From Luscinia megarhynchos (taxonomy: Eukaryota; Chordata; Aves; Passeriformes; Turdidae), in the NCBI GenBank assembly GCA_034336665.1, contig JAPFBE010000003.1:59315352-59379351 (forward strand): a stretch of 64,000 bases of DNA, given 5' to 3'. The notes beneath the pieces were generated by a model. That model was given only the letters and a program-made list of their open reading frames with translations, was not told where the DNA came from and searched no databases. Of this stretch, positions 37,086 to 47,892 are shown in pieces; the first letter of the stretch is position 1; each line of letters opens with the position of its first letter. The translations under genes were made by a program, and so were the position numbers.

Positions 37086-38898
37086 ATGTGTCTGTTCTGA
37101 TGCCCTGCTGCTATGATGACCTATTTCACACTAGCATCTGTTCTCTTCTCATGAACCACTCCAGATGTAAGCTGGCAAAACAGCACTGCAAGTATGTTCC
37201 CCAGACGTCCACTGAGTGCTGCAGATGTTTTCTTCCATGCTTCACATTTAATGTGTGCCTGATTAATTTTTTCATTATTATCTCAACTACTTGGCCCACA
37301 GATTTTCCTACGAAGTTTGCAGAATCCAGGATCTAATTTGCAGCCATAAGAAGCAGCTCCCTTTGTGTAAACAGGTTCATTAATGTCTGGAATAACCAGT
37401 CAACAGAGCCTCGGTCTGAATTGCCAAAAAAATGCAAACTTCAGTAATCTATTATGCCTTGATAATATTTGCCTGAGGATTTAACACAATGTTCATTTCA
37501 ATTTCAAAATTACAGATGTTTGCAATATTCAGATGCATCAGTCTGGCCAAAAATATTATGCCCGTTCTCTGCCTCAAGCCCTTGACCTGAATGAGGTTAG
37601 TGACAGGGATATGAATGACTTGAGTGGAAAATGAAACACAAAAGTAGTTTTATCGTGAAGTACAATATTTCTTCTGTCACTTAACCGTTTTTTCCCCCTC
37701 AAAATTACAGGGTAGACTGCAAATCTTCAAGGCTAGCAGTCACGACGACAGTCTAAGTGCCATTTAAAAGAATAATAATTTATGAGGTGCCTTGGTAAAA
37801 TAGCAAAGGTCACAGAGTAAACTCCCCAGGGAGGAGAGGATGACAAAGGTTACAAAGATGACTAAAGACTCGCCTACAGAAAGGAATTTTCTTGGAAAGA
37901 AGATATTTTCTTGCAACAGCTTCATCCCACCTAGCACACAGTTCCTCATCCAAATGAGCAGTTCACCTTTAAGTTAGCTAAAAAGACATTGCTTGCAAAA
38001 TATTCCAAAATTCATAGATTAGCCTTGGCCTTGTACCTGAAGTCTCACTGAAGTGCTGACAGACATAAACATTTCTAAAACTGACAGTTTCCAACTGTCC
38101 ATGATCAGTTATGGGAAGTTTCTGCAGCTGGATCAATGGCTGGCAGTTGTGGAGGGGGCTGGCACAGCACTGAAGGGTACAGATGTAACAGGTGCTGGCA
38201 AAGAAGAGGTTATTGACTGCTTTGAGTATAAAGGATTATATTTAATTTCCACAGGATAATTGTGAGAGCCCATCTTGCTGGTATTTGACCTCCATGCCAG
38301 GCCTCCCAGTTCATAAAGAGGCACCTGAGAAGCAAATAATCATTGAGTCAGATTATCTAAGGAATGTTTGAGGACGCTTACCTATTTTCTATACTAAGAT
38401 CAGGCAATTTTCTGAAGGGGGCAAATGCCACAGACATTCACAGTACCTTGAATCCCTTGCTCCAGCAGTCCCTGGTCCATCACAACAGCCCATGAAGCCT
38501 TTGGCTGGCTGTTCAGACCACAGAACATTTCTACAGACCCACAACTGCACGCTGATGACAGCAGAGTGCCTTTGGGGAGGGAAGGGCAGAAGGCAAGAGG
38601 AAGGTGGGATGCAGCTGAGCAAGACTCCAACTGAAACAGCATCTTTTATCCTGCACACCACCTGCAGGAAGGAGGGAATGCCCCAGAAATGCTGCAAACA
38701 CATCAAATAGCTCAGGCAATGCCCATCCTGAGTGACAATTTCACTGGGTATGGTGCCAGGCAGCCCTCCTGCACCTGCCCAAGAAAGGGAAGCAGCATTC
38801 CCACCATGGGATTTGCCTCACACTAAGAGCTGCTTACTCCAGAGCAGAAGCCTGCCCTCAGTGCCAAGCCTTGGCTTTACGTGAGGGGCTTTGTACTC
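37086..38898. other. Unique sequence, includes a stretch like conserved non-coding DNA
   Basis: No supported gene. The stretch 37200-37640 is non-repetitive, AT-rich and dense in homeodomain-type words (GATTAATTTT, CATTAATG). A GC-richer part at 38420-38720 has overlapping frames on both strands and no recognised domain. Confidence 0.45.
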
Positions 38899-39063
38899 TC
38901 CTGTGTTGGTTTTGTATGCCTTGCCTTCCTTTATTAATTTTAAACAGAATGGGGGGATGTAAATTCACCATTGGGGATATGTCAGTGTTTGCTCAACATG
39001 CTCTATATACCTTTATTAATTTTGTATTGAATGGTGGATGTGATTTCACTCCAGGGGGAAATC
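38899..39063. repeat. Old tandem duplication, 82-bp period, two copies
   Basis: The two halves align at an offset of 82 bases. CTTTATTAATTTT near 38928 matches the same word near 39011. It is followed by 'aaacagaatgg..ggatgtaaattcacc' in the first copy and 'gtattgaatgg.tggatgtgatttcact' in the second. Several substitutions separate the copies, so the event is not recent. The left edge ('tgtgttggttttgtatgcc') resembles the start of some avian LTRs, but the match is too short to claim. Confidence 0.7.
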
Positions 39064-41194
39064 AGGGATAGCAAAAGGTCTTTCCCACAGCAGGACAGCA
39101 GTGGGGAAGGGGAGGTAATTTCTCTGTGGGTTTATTTTGAGTGATTTATGTGCTTCCATGGTTTCCAAAGCTGAAAATTTTTGAGCTTTCATGAACAGGC
39201 AGTTTCAGTGCCATGATGCACTGGTCTAAAGAGGTTGATTAGCTAATGTAGCATTTGTTCAAGTCTTACAGCTTACAGTACATTTTAAATGCAGCACATG
39301 ATGCCTTCTTATAGTGCAAGAACAGTATGTGAGGAGGAAAATTTAAAATATTTCAAAATTGAGACTTATTTCCAAATAAGACTTATTCTTTAACAGTACA
39401 AATGCATAAGCACCATATGAACTACAAAAGAGTTGTTATTTGACACAGTTTTACAAGGTTTAACTCTTGGCCACAAAGTTTAACAGGTTGGCAGCCTGTG
39501 ATTTCCTACAGTGCAATTCCCAGCCCCCAAATAAGCCAACACTTGGCTTGGAGCATGCAGGGATACTCAATGCCCTGGACTGATGGAGATGTGTGAAGTT
39601 GCTTACTTGTACATAGCTCTTTGCTATTGACTTTCAATTCCCACAGTATGGTCAAATTCTAGTATATTCCTTTGTTTAGACCCAGGATATCCTGATTCAC
39701 CAATATCATGACAATGAAGGGGGTGTTCCCTTTTTTTTTTGTCCTACTTACTTTTCAAGAAAAAAGGTTTTCAGAGGGAAAATAAAACCCTCATGCCTCC
39801 CTGAGTTTCCAGAAATTCCTAGGCTGCCTCTTCTCCATACTCAGCTTTGTCAAATGTAATAAAATAATGAACAGTAGTGTCCTGATGGGTCTGGGCATTT
39901 CATGTATGACAGTCAAAAAGCACAGAAGCAACAGGTGCTTGTTTATTGGTCAGTTTTTCACTGCAACAAATTTGACCCTCATTTCATCATGTATTTTCTC
40001 ACCCACATTTCTGCAATGCCAGGTACAGAGGCTGCTCCAATTTTCGAACCCTCTGAGCATGACAGGTGTCTTTTCTTCTGCTGACTATCTACTGAGCACA
40101 AAGTCTGTGAGTTCATACCTCACCTCCAGCTCCACCAGCACCCAAAGAGTGAAACCCAGCCTCATGTTTACTGCACAGGGCAATTCAGATGGTGGTTCCT
40201 CTGTACTGTTGAGTCCTCTGAGACTCCTCAGTCCAGGGACCTGTTGTGGGAAGGTAGCCATGGGGTGAGGCCACCAATAAACAGCAAGTTGGGGAAGCTT
40301 GCTGTGAAAGGAAGATGAATATTCTCATGGATGGTCTAATGCTTTTGTTTGCCCTTCCCCAGGGAGCTGTGACATGCAAGGAAGCTGACCAGACAGCAAA
40401 ATACTTGTTTCACTGACCAGAAGATGCCACATCAAAATTTATACTTGAAAAGACTTACTAGGATTTATGCTGCTGAACAATGCCTTACTGAGACTGCTTC
40501 TCTTAACAAACTTCAAATGGTGAACTGAATTAATTATTTGCTTGAGCAAAACATACTACATGCTTGAAAACTGAATTATAGACTAGCTGGCTCTCCCTGA
40601 ACACGTACAAGTGATTCTTTTCCTAACCTGGTGCAGCTGGCACATGAACTCCTTGTGTGACTGACAGCAAGGGCAGAAAGTTTCTGCACCGAGAAGCACA
40701 GTTCCCATTTTGAGCACCAGAAAGAGCAGAACTGCTTCGTTTGAAAAATGAGCGATGGAAGCGGGAGAGAAAGGGAATAGGGGAGTGCAGCTGGCTGTCA
40801 TGGGCTCTCTAGGTCAGCACTTTTATACCTGCTGAACACAGCTGGATTTCGAACACATGGGAGGAAAGAGGAAGGGCAGGATTTGGAAACTGGCCCACAG
40901 CCATCCAAGATGGTAACATGCAATCCAGGGAAAAGTAATAAATACCAGATACATGTCACAGCCCACAATGCTAACAGCCTTCAGTAATGGCTAATGCAAC
41001 AATACCAGCCTCCTTGCTGTGCTGCCAGCAGCTTGGGTGTTACCAAGGACTGAAGGCAGGCAGGCAGTGAGGCAGGGAGCAAAGCAAGACAGGCAGCCCT
41101 GCCTAACTGTGAGCATCTTGTACGAGATCCTGCACATTAACCCCATGTAGGGGTACAGGAGACAGCCAGTCCACATAATTTGTCTATTAGATGT
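39064..41194. other. Unique sequence, no gene recognised
   Basis: No gene or repeat family could be supported. The + frame at 39867-40268 (133 codons) is serine- and threonine-rich and overlaps another frame in the same region. The minus frame at 40583-40801 has a CPCC..HKEF stretch but no recognised domain. Confidence 0.5.
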
Positions 41195-41199
41195 GTCCT

Positions 41200-41643
41200 T
41201 ATCCTGGTTTCAGCTAGGACAGGGTTAATTTTCTCAACTGACCAATGGGATATTTCATACCATAGAAGATCATGCTCAGAAATGGGCAGGGCATTTGTTC
41301 AGTTGGGGGCAAGCAACTGTATTGTGTACCACTTTTTTTTCCTGAGGTTTATTTCTCTCTTCTTTTTGCATGACAATAACTACTATTTTCAACATTAGCA
41401 GCATTATTATTTTTATCATTTATATTTATTTTTATTATTTATTTTATTATTTTTATTTTATATTTATTATATTATTTTTATAATATTAAATTTTATTTTG
41501 CCTCATTTATTAATCTGTTCTTATCTCAACCTACAACTTTTACTTCTTTCCCAGTTCTCCTCCCCACAGAGAAGGGCTTTGGGGGATGGGGTGAGTGAGT
41601 GGCTGCATGGTACTTAGTTTCTGGCTGGGAATAAACCACAGCA
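41200..41643 (+). mobile_element. Solo LTR of an avian endogenous retrovirus (ERVL-like) with target-site duplication
   Basis: The LTR starts TATCCTGGTTTCAGCTAGGA (family start TGTCCTGG, second base changed) and ends GGGAATAAACCACAGCA. The pentamer GTCCT lies immediately outside both edges (41195-41199 and 41644-41648). A 5-bp duplication and TG...CA ends are typical of ERVL-type integration. Internal landmarks are: 'gggttaattttctcaactgaccaatgggatatttcataccata', an expanded AT-rich simple repeat (41402-41500), 'ttcttatctcaacctacaac', 'ggggtgagtgagtggctgcatggtacttagtttctggctggga', and an AATAAA word at 41630-41635. No viral genes are present, so this is a recombined solo LTR. Confidence 0.9.
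41402..41500. repeat. (ATTT/ATT)n low-complexity expansion inside the LTR
   Basis: About 100 bases made almost only of ATT, ATTT and TTTA units with no G or C beyond single sites. It sits where related LTRs carry a short (ATT)n stretch, so it is probably a local expansion after insertion. Confidence 0.85.
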
Positions 41644-42065
41644 GTCCTGGACAAGCTGCAGGTCAGCAGTGGTATTCTGTGCCCAGTTCCTCTCTGAGTC
41701 CTCCAAAAACAGGAGAGGGAATGATGCCTTAAGTTTTAGCTTTCATATTTTTCAGATTTTCATATTTCTGTACTGCATTAGTATATTGCTCTGAACTTCA
41801 TATAAAGTGTTAGCAAGTTCTCTTCACACTTTAGTTAAACAAAACAATCCTTTTCTAGCCTGAGAACCAAGGACACCATTGCAGCTTCAGGCCCAAAAAG
41901 TGTAAACAACAGCAAATTGAGGAGAGCAACCTGGGAGGATGGAACATTGAGGCATCAGAACTGGCTAGAGTTACTGTCTCTGTCCTTCACCTTCCTGCAA
42001 GCTGCCTTGCCCTCCTCTCTTTCAGTGGAACTGTATAAAACTTTGGATGAGAATTACATTCAGTC

Positions 42066-42440
42066 ATTGCCTCTCTTCACCCTGGAGAAGAGAAGGCTAG
42101 GGGGACCTCATCACAGTATTCTAGTACTTAAAGGGCAGCTACAAAGAGAATGGAGGCTTTCTCTTCACAAGGAGACATAGGGAAAAGACAAAGGGCAACA
42201 GATAAAAGTTGTACAAAGAGAGGTTTCAGCTCAACATGAAAAATAAATTTTTACTTTGGGAAGAATCAGCCACTGGAACAACCTCCCACAGGATGTGATA
42301 GAATTTCTGTCTCTGAAGGTTTTCCAGATGCAATTGGACAGGGTGCTAGATAATCTCATCTAGGCTTCTTTCCCCACAAAGTGTTGGACAGATGATCTTT
42401 CAAGGTCTTTTCCAATCTGGGCTGTTCTATGATTCTGTAA
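42066..42440 (+). mobile_element. CR1 LINE fragment, plus strand
   Basis: Begins at 'cattgcctctcttcaccctggagaagagaaggctagggggacctcatcacagta' (CR1 block 'cctggagaagagaaggctgagggga'). It continues through 'ggaggctttctcttcacaaggag', 'aatcagccactggaacaacctcccacaggatgtgatagaatttctgtc' and 'acagatgatctttcaaggtcttttccaatctgggctgttctatgattctgtaac'. The CR1 terminal direct repeat (TTCTATGATTCTGTAA) is well preserved at 42425-42440. The copy is truncated at the 5' end. Confidence 0.95.
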
Positions 42441-42524
42441 CTAGCTATCCCCCAAATCCTCTTTCTCTGGAGAGTGATTCCCAGAGCTTCTCATCCAGAC
42501 CTTCAAAGCTGCCTGTATCATCTG

Positions 42525-42536
42525 CTCTCTCTCTCT
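42525..42536. repeat. (CT)6 microsatellite
   Basis: Six CT units in the gap between two convergent CR1 copies. Confidence 0.75.
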
Positions 42537-42549
42537 GAGGTTAAGGTTG

Positions 42550-43030
42550 TCACAGAATAATTTGTATTGGAAAGGACAGAGGGTCCTCTTGAGCTTAAGG
42601 GAGATTGCTCAGAGTCTTCTCCAGTCAAGGTTTTATAACTTTGGAGATTTCACAGCCTCTCTGGACAATTCGTGTCAGTCTTTGACCATATCTATGGTGA
42701 CTTTTGTTAATCCAAATGTATACAGTCATAATTTCAAATGTTCCAAACTGCATCTGTTGCTTCTTTTCCTACCATCATGCACCTTTGAAAAGAGTCTGAC
42801 TTATGCATCCCCTCCCATTAGGCAGCCTTAGACAGCAGCAAAGTTCCCCAATGACCTTCCCTTGATCTGAACAGTCCCAGATCTCTCCACTTCTTCTCGT
42901 ACATCCTCTGCTCCAGCTCACTGTACATCTTGGTGGTCCTCCAGGGGCCTTGCTTCAGTCTACCTTTGCCTTTCCTGTACTGGGGAGCCCAAAATCAGAT
43001 ACAGTACTTCAGCTGAATGAAGGACAATTA
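42550..43030 (-). mobile_element. CR1 LINE fragment, minus strand
   Basis: Reading on +, it opens with the complement of a CR1 3' end ('ttgtcacagaataatttgtattggaaaggacagaggg', near 42547). It continues through 'cagcctctctggacaattcgtgtcagtctttgaccat' (near 42652) and 'aactgcatctgttgcttcttttccta'. It ends with 'ctcttcgtacatcctctgctccagctcactgtacatcttggtggtcctccaggggccttgcttcagt'-like sequence and 'tgtactggggagcccaaaatcagatacagtacttcagctg' (42977-43015). It faces the CR1 at 42066-42440 tail to tail, about 110 bases apart, and is more diverged than the copy at 52384. Confidence 0.85.
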
Positions 43031-46000
43031 CAACTTCCCATCCAGCTAGGTCCAGCCAAAAGCATCCAGGGTCAACAGAGCACAGAGCTAGAACAAAACA
43101 TCCTACAAATATGTGCCCAAATGTGAGCAAAATATACAGAGTTTTAGCATGACTGGAGTAGCACTGAAAGAGAGAATAAAGTCAGCCACCCAAGCCCAGA
43201 GCAGCAGCAGCAGGCTCACAGGTAAGGCAGCCCAGCCAGCTGGGAAAGCCTGAACAGATATGAGGGGAGAAAGGTAGGGAGCACCATAATATTTCAGAGC
43301 ACATAACCACTTAAATCAAAGCAGCTACAACTGAGCTTAAATTACTGCTTATCCTAACAGGAATAAAAACAGCAGTAATTTCTCCATTATAATATAATAG
43401 AGAACTGCATCATGCAAACACAGATTTTCTTATTAGTGTAGCATGTTCAGCACTGTACAGCACCATCATGAACAGATAATAAAATGGGCCAAAAGTGGTA
43501 TGAACCAACTGACAGTGGAGGCATTTCTGCAACACAGAATATATACATAAAGACTGCAGTCCATACAGTCTTTCTGAAGACATTACGTATCTGCATCTGC
43601 TATACAAACTTAAAATATGCTGCAAATTAAACCAAAAAAAAAGTAAAAAGAAAAAAGAAAAAATCATTGCTTGGCCAAATTTCATCTCCAATACACAATA
43701 CCATAACCTTCATATACCTTGAAATGAGACCACTACTAACAGGAGGGAAAAATTTCTAAAAGATATCAGAAAGAAAGCAGACACACACGGGGGAGGAAAC
43801 ATAGTGATGTGCCTACCACCTTTGTGAGTAACTCCCTCAGGAAAGAGTCATTTTAGCATTAGGACCATGAAGTCTGTCTCAGACATGGTAGCAGTAGAGA
43901 AAACAGCCCGGAGGAGAATGCTTTTATCAGGCCTGCAAACGCTGTCCATCCTAATGAAAAAGGAACTTTGCATTGCCATGGGGGTTTTTCACAGCACAAC
44001 AGCAGCACAAATTGAGTCCCCATTAAGAGCTGATCATAGGGAACAATCAAAGCAAAACTTGGGTTTCTTCTTACTTTGTTACTGGAGGAAAAGAAAAAGG
44101 AATGAAGAAGGCTGTGACGCCAGAATAGTGCTCAAAGCACTGGAGCAAACTTTCTGTCAGTTCAAAGATTCAGGAAATCTGCCCATCAAATAGGAATTCT
44201 GGTTAACATTTAAGGAATTATTATTAAGATGAGCAACTGACTGTCATGGACACTTTTCTGCCAACACAGATTTCCTATGGACAAGACTTTCCCCAAGTCC
44301 CTTCCAATGATCAGAAACATTGTCCACTTCTTCCATTTTCCTGGAAGGAAGGCAATAAAAATGTCAAAAGCTATTGAGCTACATAAACTTTCTCTTCTGT
44401 ATGTTTTTTCCTTTTTCTATTTTTTCCAACTTTGCCCTCTGTCAAAAGAAGAATATTCTGGTTTCATTTGTTACTGGTTTGTTACAGAGAGTTACTTGCA
44501 ATAAAGTCTTATCCTTGACCCAGCAAAATTTATGCAGGTTTATGCAAAGCAGAAATTGTCTTTTAGACTGAACTGCCTCTTTTAAAACCAGAGTTCATGA
44601 CTCTAGACACAAAATACTTGTAGCAAGAGTAGAAGCACTTGCCATGCTTGTGTTTATTTTAAGTAATGGGATGAGACAAGGGCCACACAGTGATTTTGTG
44701 TGGTTGGGAGAGATTAGCAGCACAACCGAGGTTGAAAAAGTGCTGTCTTAAACTACTCAGAGCAAAGCCACAGTATGGAAATACATTCTTTTTTGGACTC
44801 CAGACTAGAGGAATGAGCAGTGCTGGTGGGAGCTCCACAAGACTACTTCTGGCTGGAAAAATTGTCTGGATGGAGATTTGCTGGAGCTCCTTGCTGGCCT
44901 CCAGTTTCACTCACAGCCATGTGCCACATAATTAAGCCTGGAGGGGATATACGTGTGTCTCATCATGCCCACATGAACATACATAAAAGGTCTGCTGGAG
45001 CAGAGTGGAGGATTTCTGGATTTCTATCAGCAGGAATCAGTGAGGACACCTGAGGGATTCTGTGACACCATGTCTTTGCAGTAACGAGCAGGCAGATGCC
45101 CTTGACAGAGGGAAAGGTCATTATTTTTCTGCATAGTTTTCCTACCCACATCACCAGCCAGCTCACTTCCAGTTTGGCAAGCTGCTCTTTAAGCAGAAAT
45201 CAGCCTGACAGAGACTTCAAGAAATGGAAGTATAATTAGGATCTGTTATATTTGGGATGTGCCTTTGCCATGTTACCGCTGACTTGGGAGCCTGCAATTA
45301 CTGGCAGAAAGCTTTTAGCAAAGAAAAATTTGAATGAAATAAAAATAAACAACTCCTCCAAAAAACAGCAATCATGTATCAGGGTGTGTCATCCAAGGGA
45401 GAATCTTAATGGCATCCTTTCACGTCCCTTATAGCACATGGAAAAATTCTGCAGAACTAGCCTGTGACCACAAACACCAAAGAGCAGAAGAATTCTGCAT
45501 TGGAATAAATTCTTCTTGAATCAATACTAAAATTGCAAAACACTCCACTGCACTGCACCCACTAAAGCTACACAAAGTAAGGTTGCTTGGAACAAAACAG
45601 GCTCCTCCTGTGCCTGCAAGTGAGTTGTATGTGCATCTGCAATATGCCATTGCTAAAGTATCTATGTCATGAGCTGGTAAAGGAAATACTAAGAGAATAA
45701 TGGAAAGAGCTGCATGCACAGGCAGCTCTTACACTGAAAACTAAGTACAAACAGAGATCACCTCTGGAAAAGATGGAGATAGGGCCTCCAGTAGCCTAAT
45801 CCTAAAAGCCATACTCCCAATAGAACAGCAGCCCTTTGCACAGATGAACTTCTGTGCTTGCAAGCACACGTGCATATTAAAAATAATAAAAGCAAGACAT
45901 CTGTGAGGGATGAAAGCTCTCATTAATCATTTCCAATACCAGGGACAGTCTGCATGTACAGCAGCATATAATGTGTTCTGCACCCTACGAACACAAGTGG

Positions 46001-46698
46001 GGCTTTTCTCTGAAATACAGGTTTCTACTTTTGTAAATTCTCTTTGGTTACACTGAAATATTCCAATTCAGTTTTTTAAGCTTTCAAACACAGAAACTGT
46101 TAAAAAATTAGAAAGGGATGTTTATGGTGTGAAGGGAGTCACAAAGAAAGCCTGAGCCTGTTTTGAGAACTGGGTTCACAGACGAAGTCCTTACACATAC
46201 TTTGACTACAAGTTTGCAAAGACAATTCTCCAGATTTCTGCAAGGTCATTTCAGGTAAAGGTTTGAAAAGCACACTGTTTCTTTAGATATCCGGGTGTAT
46301 ATCCAGCAGGAATTAGAATAGCAAGAAAATCTGTTTTGTTTTGTCTGCCTGGAATCTGTCACCTTTTAAATCAACTTCTTAAAAACACGAGTTTCCATCT
46401 GCCAACAGCACCACAGTGTATATATATATCTACAGTGCTTTAAGTGCAGAAGAGGATACCAAGCCCCTCAGAAATCCCATGCTGTTCTGTTTTGGACATA
46501 TTTTGATGATATTTCCTACAAGTTTCCAAGTGATGGCTGTGTCAGCAAGCTCTGGCACAGAACAGCAGCCAGCTGGGTGTGGACTAGACAGCATGTGGAC
46601 AGGAGTCAGGCTGAGGACAGCACTGGAGCCAGAACGGTTGTATCAGTGCTGGAAATAAGGCTCTCATTTCTAAAGCATTTGCAGGATACACCCCCTCT
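43031..46698. other. Unique sequence, no gene recognised
   Basis: No gene or mobile element could be supported. A (TA)5 run lies at 46419-46429. Frames such as 43867-44193 (+) and 45429-45719 (-) have no recognised family, and several overlap frames on the other strand. Confidence 0.5.
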
Positions 46699-46742
46699 AG
46701 GAAAAAAAAATAATGAAAAAAAAAAGAAACCAAAAAAGAAAC
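46699..46742. repeat. A-rich low-complexity tract
   Basis: Runs of A broken by TAATG, G and CC. No retroelement body was recognised. Confidence 0.75.
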
Positions 46743-47281
46743 ACTTGATTTTAAATTACAGTCTTTAAATCTACATTACTTAGAATTACGCTTTAGGAGG
46801 ATTTATGACTAAGATGGGAAGAAAAAAAAAGGCTTCTAAATTATTAGCTGCAATTTTGAGGAGGATATCAGAGAAATTATGTTTAAAGGCCTAATCCTGG
46901 CAGCTCACATACTTGTAAATTGCTCTGTACAGCTCAGTAGCACCCACTTGCTAGGTAGAGAAAGGTGTGCAGGTTTGAACTGGTTGCATTATTATTGGCA
47001 TAAATTTACTCCAATTAGTCAGAGAGCTGGAAATACCCTGCTTCAAAAAAGCCCCAAGAACAAGTTAATAGTTAATTTACAGGGCAGCTTTGAAAATCTT
47101 ATAAAAAATGTTTTTAAAAATCTTTTTCTCCACTGAAAGCTCAGAGAAGTATGTCCCTGACAAAGCCCCGTAAGGGGCAAAAACACTGGTTATTTGTTCT
47201 CTTTTGCTCTTTACAAATGAAGCAAACTACAGTTAATATATTATGCATGTCTTTCAGCATATTTTTATTTAGCCTGTTTTG

Positions 47282-47350
47282 GTTTGCTGTGCCTTGGGAA
47301 CTTTCACTTTGTTTTGTTTTGCCTTGGGAACTTTGATTTGATTTTGTTTT
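47282..47350. repeat. Tandem duplication, 30-bp period, two copies
   Basis: The block GCCTTGGGAACTTTCACTTTG (47291) is repeated 30 bases later as GCCTTGGGAACTTTGATTTG (47321), in a TTTTG-rich context. A few substitutions separate the copies. Confidence 0.8.
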
Positions 47351-47545
47351 TCTGGTTAATAACAAAAGTGAAGTATTAGGGCAGGACATCAACCAATTTA
47401 CAGCATGTGAGATTTGTTTAAGTTTCAATGAAACAGCCTCTCAACGTCTCTTTTCCGCTCCCTTATCTTATCAGTCACCAAAGCACTCTCAACAAGCTGG
47501 CTTGTCAGAGGAACAGCACGGGCCAGTTGTTATTAATCATTTCAT

Positions 47546-47581
47546 TTCCCGCTAACAGGATCTAACAGTTCCCGCTAACAG
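47546..47581. repeat. Tandem duplication, 23-bp period
   Basis: TTCCCGCTAACAG at 47546-47558 recurs exactly at 47569-47581, with GATCTAACAG between (itself sharing CTAACAG). Two CpG-containing units this well preserved are unusual for the window. Confidence 0.85.
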
Positions 47582-47868
47582 TTGTCACCTGCAGGAATAA
47601 GACAGACTTTTCCAGTAACACACTATAGGGTCTCAGTCCTGTGCAGTCTGGGTACAGAGCCAGCCCAATCTGTGCCTTACACCGTTAGAATTACCATTCA
47701 GGTTGTGATTACAGTGGATAAGCACAAGATACTCCTCTGTTGCAAGGAATTTATCCCTGCTGCAGAACTGAAAGAGGGAAAGAGAACAGCAAAGCCTGTG
47801 GGAGAAAGAACGGGAAGAGAGGACTATTGCCAGATTAGACAGCCTCTACATTCACAACTTAGTAGTAC

Positions 47869-47892
47869 TTTTTTTTTTTTTTTTTTTTTTTT
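47869..47892. repeat. Poly-T tract (24 T)
   Basis: The longest homopolymer in the window. As the complement of a poly-A tail it could mark the 3' end of a minus-strand retrocopy whose body would lie to its right. The following bases ('ggagatggcgggggtgttttttagc') show no polyadenylation signal complement and no recognised gene. Confidence 0.9.

Noticed and set aside
39867..40268. 133-codon serine/threonine-rich + frame
   Set aside because: Low-information composition, overlaps another frame, no recognised domain.
35413..41194. Possible provirus interior between the two solo LTRs
   Set aside because: No retroviral gag, pol or env signature was seen, the LTRs are strongly diverged, and the 41200 LTR has its own target-site duplication.
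47869..47892. Poly-T as tail of a processed pseudogene on the minus strand
   Set aside because: No polyadenylation signal or recognisable gene body next to it, and processed pseudogenes are rare in birds.
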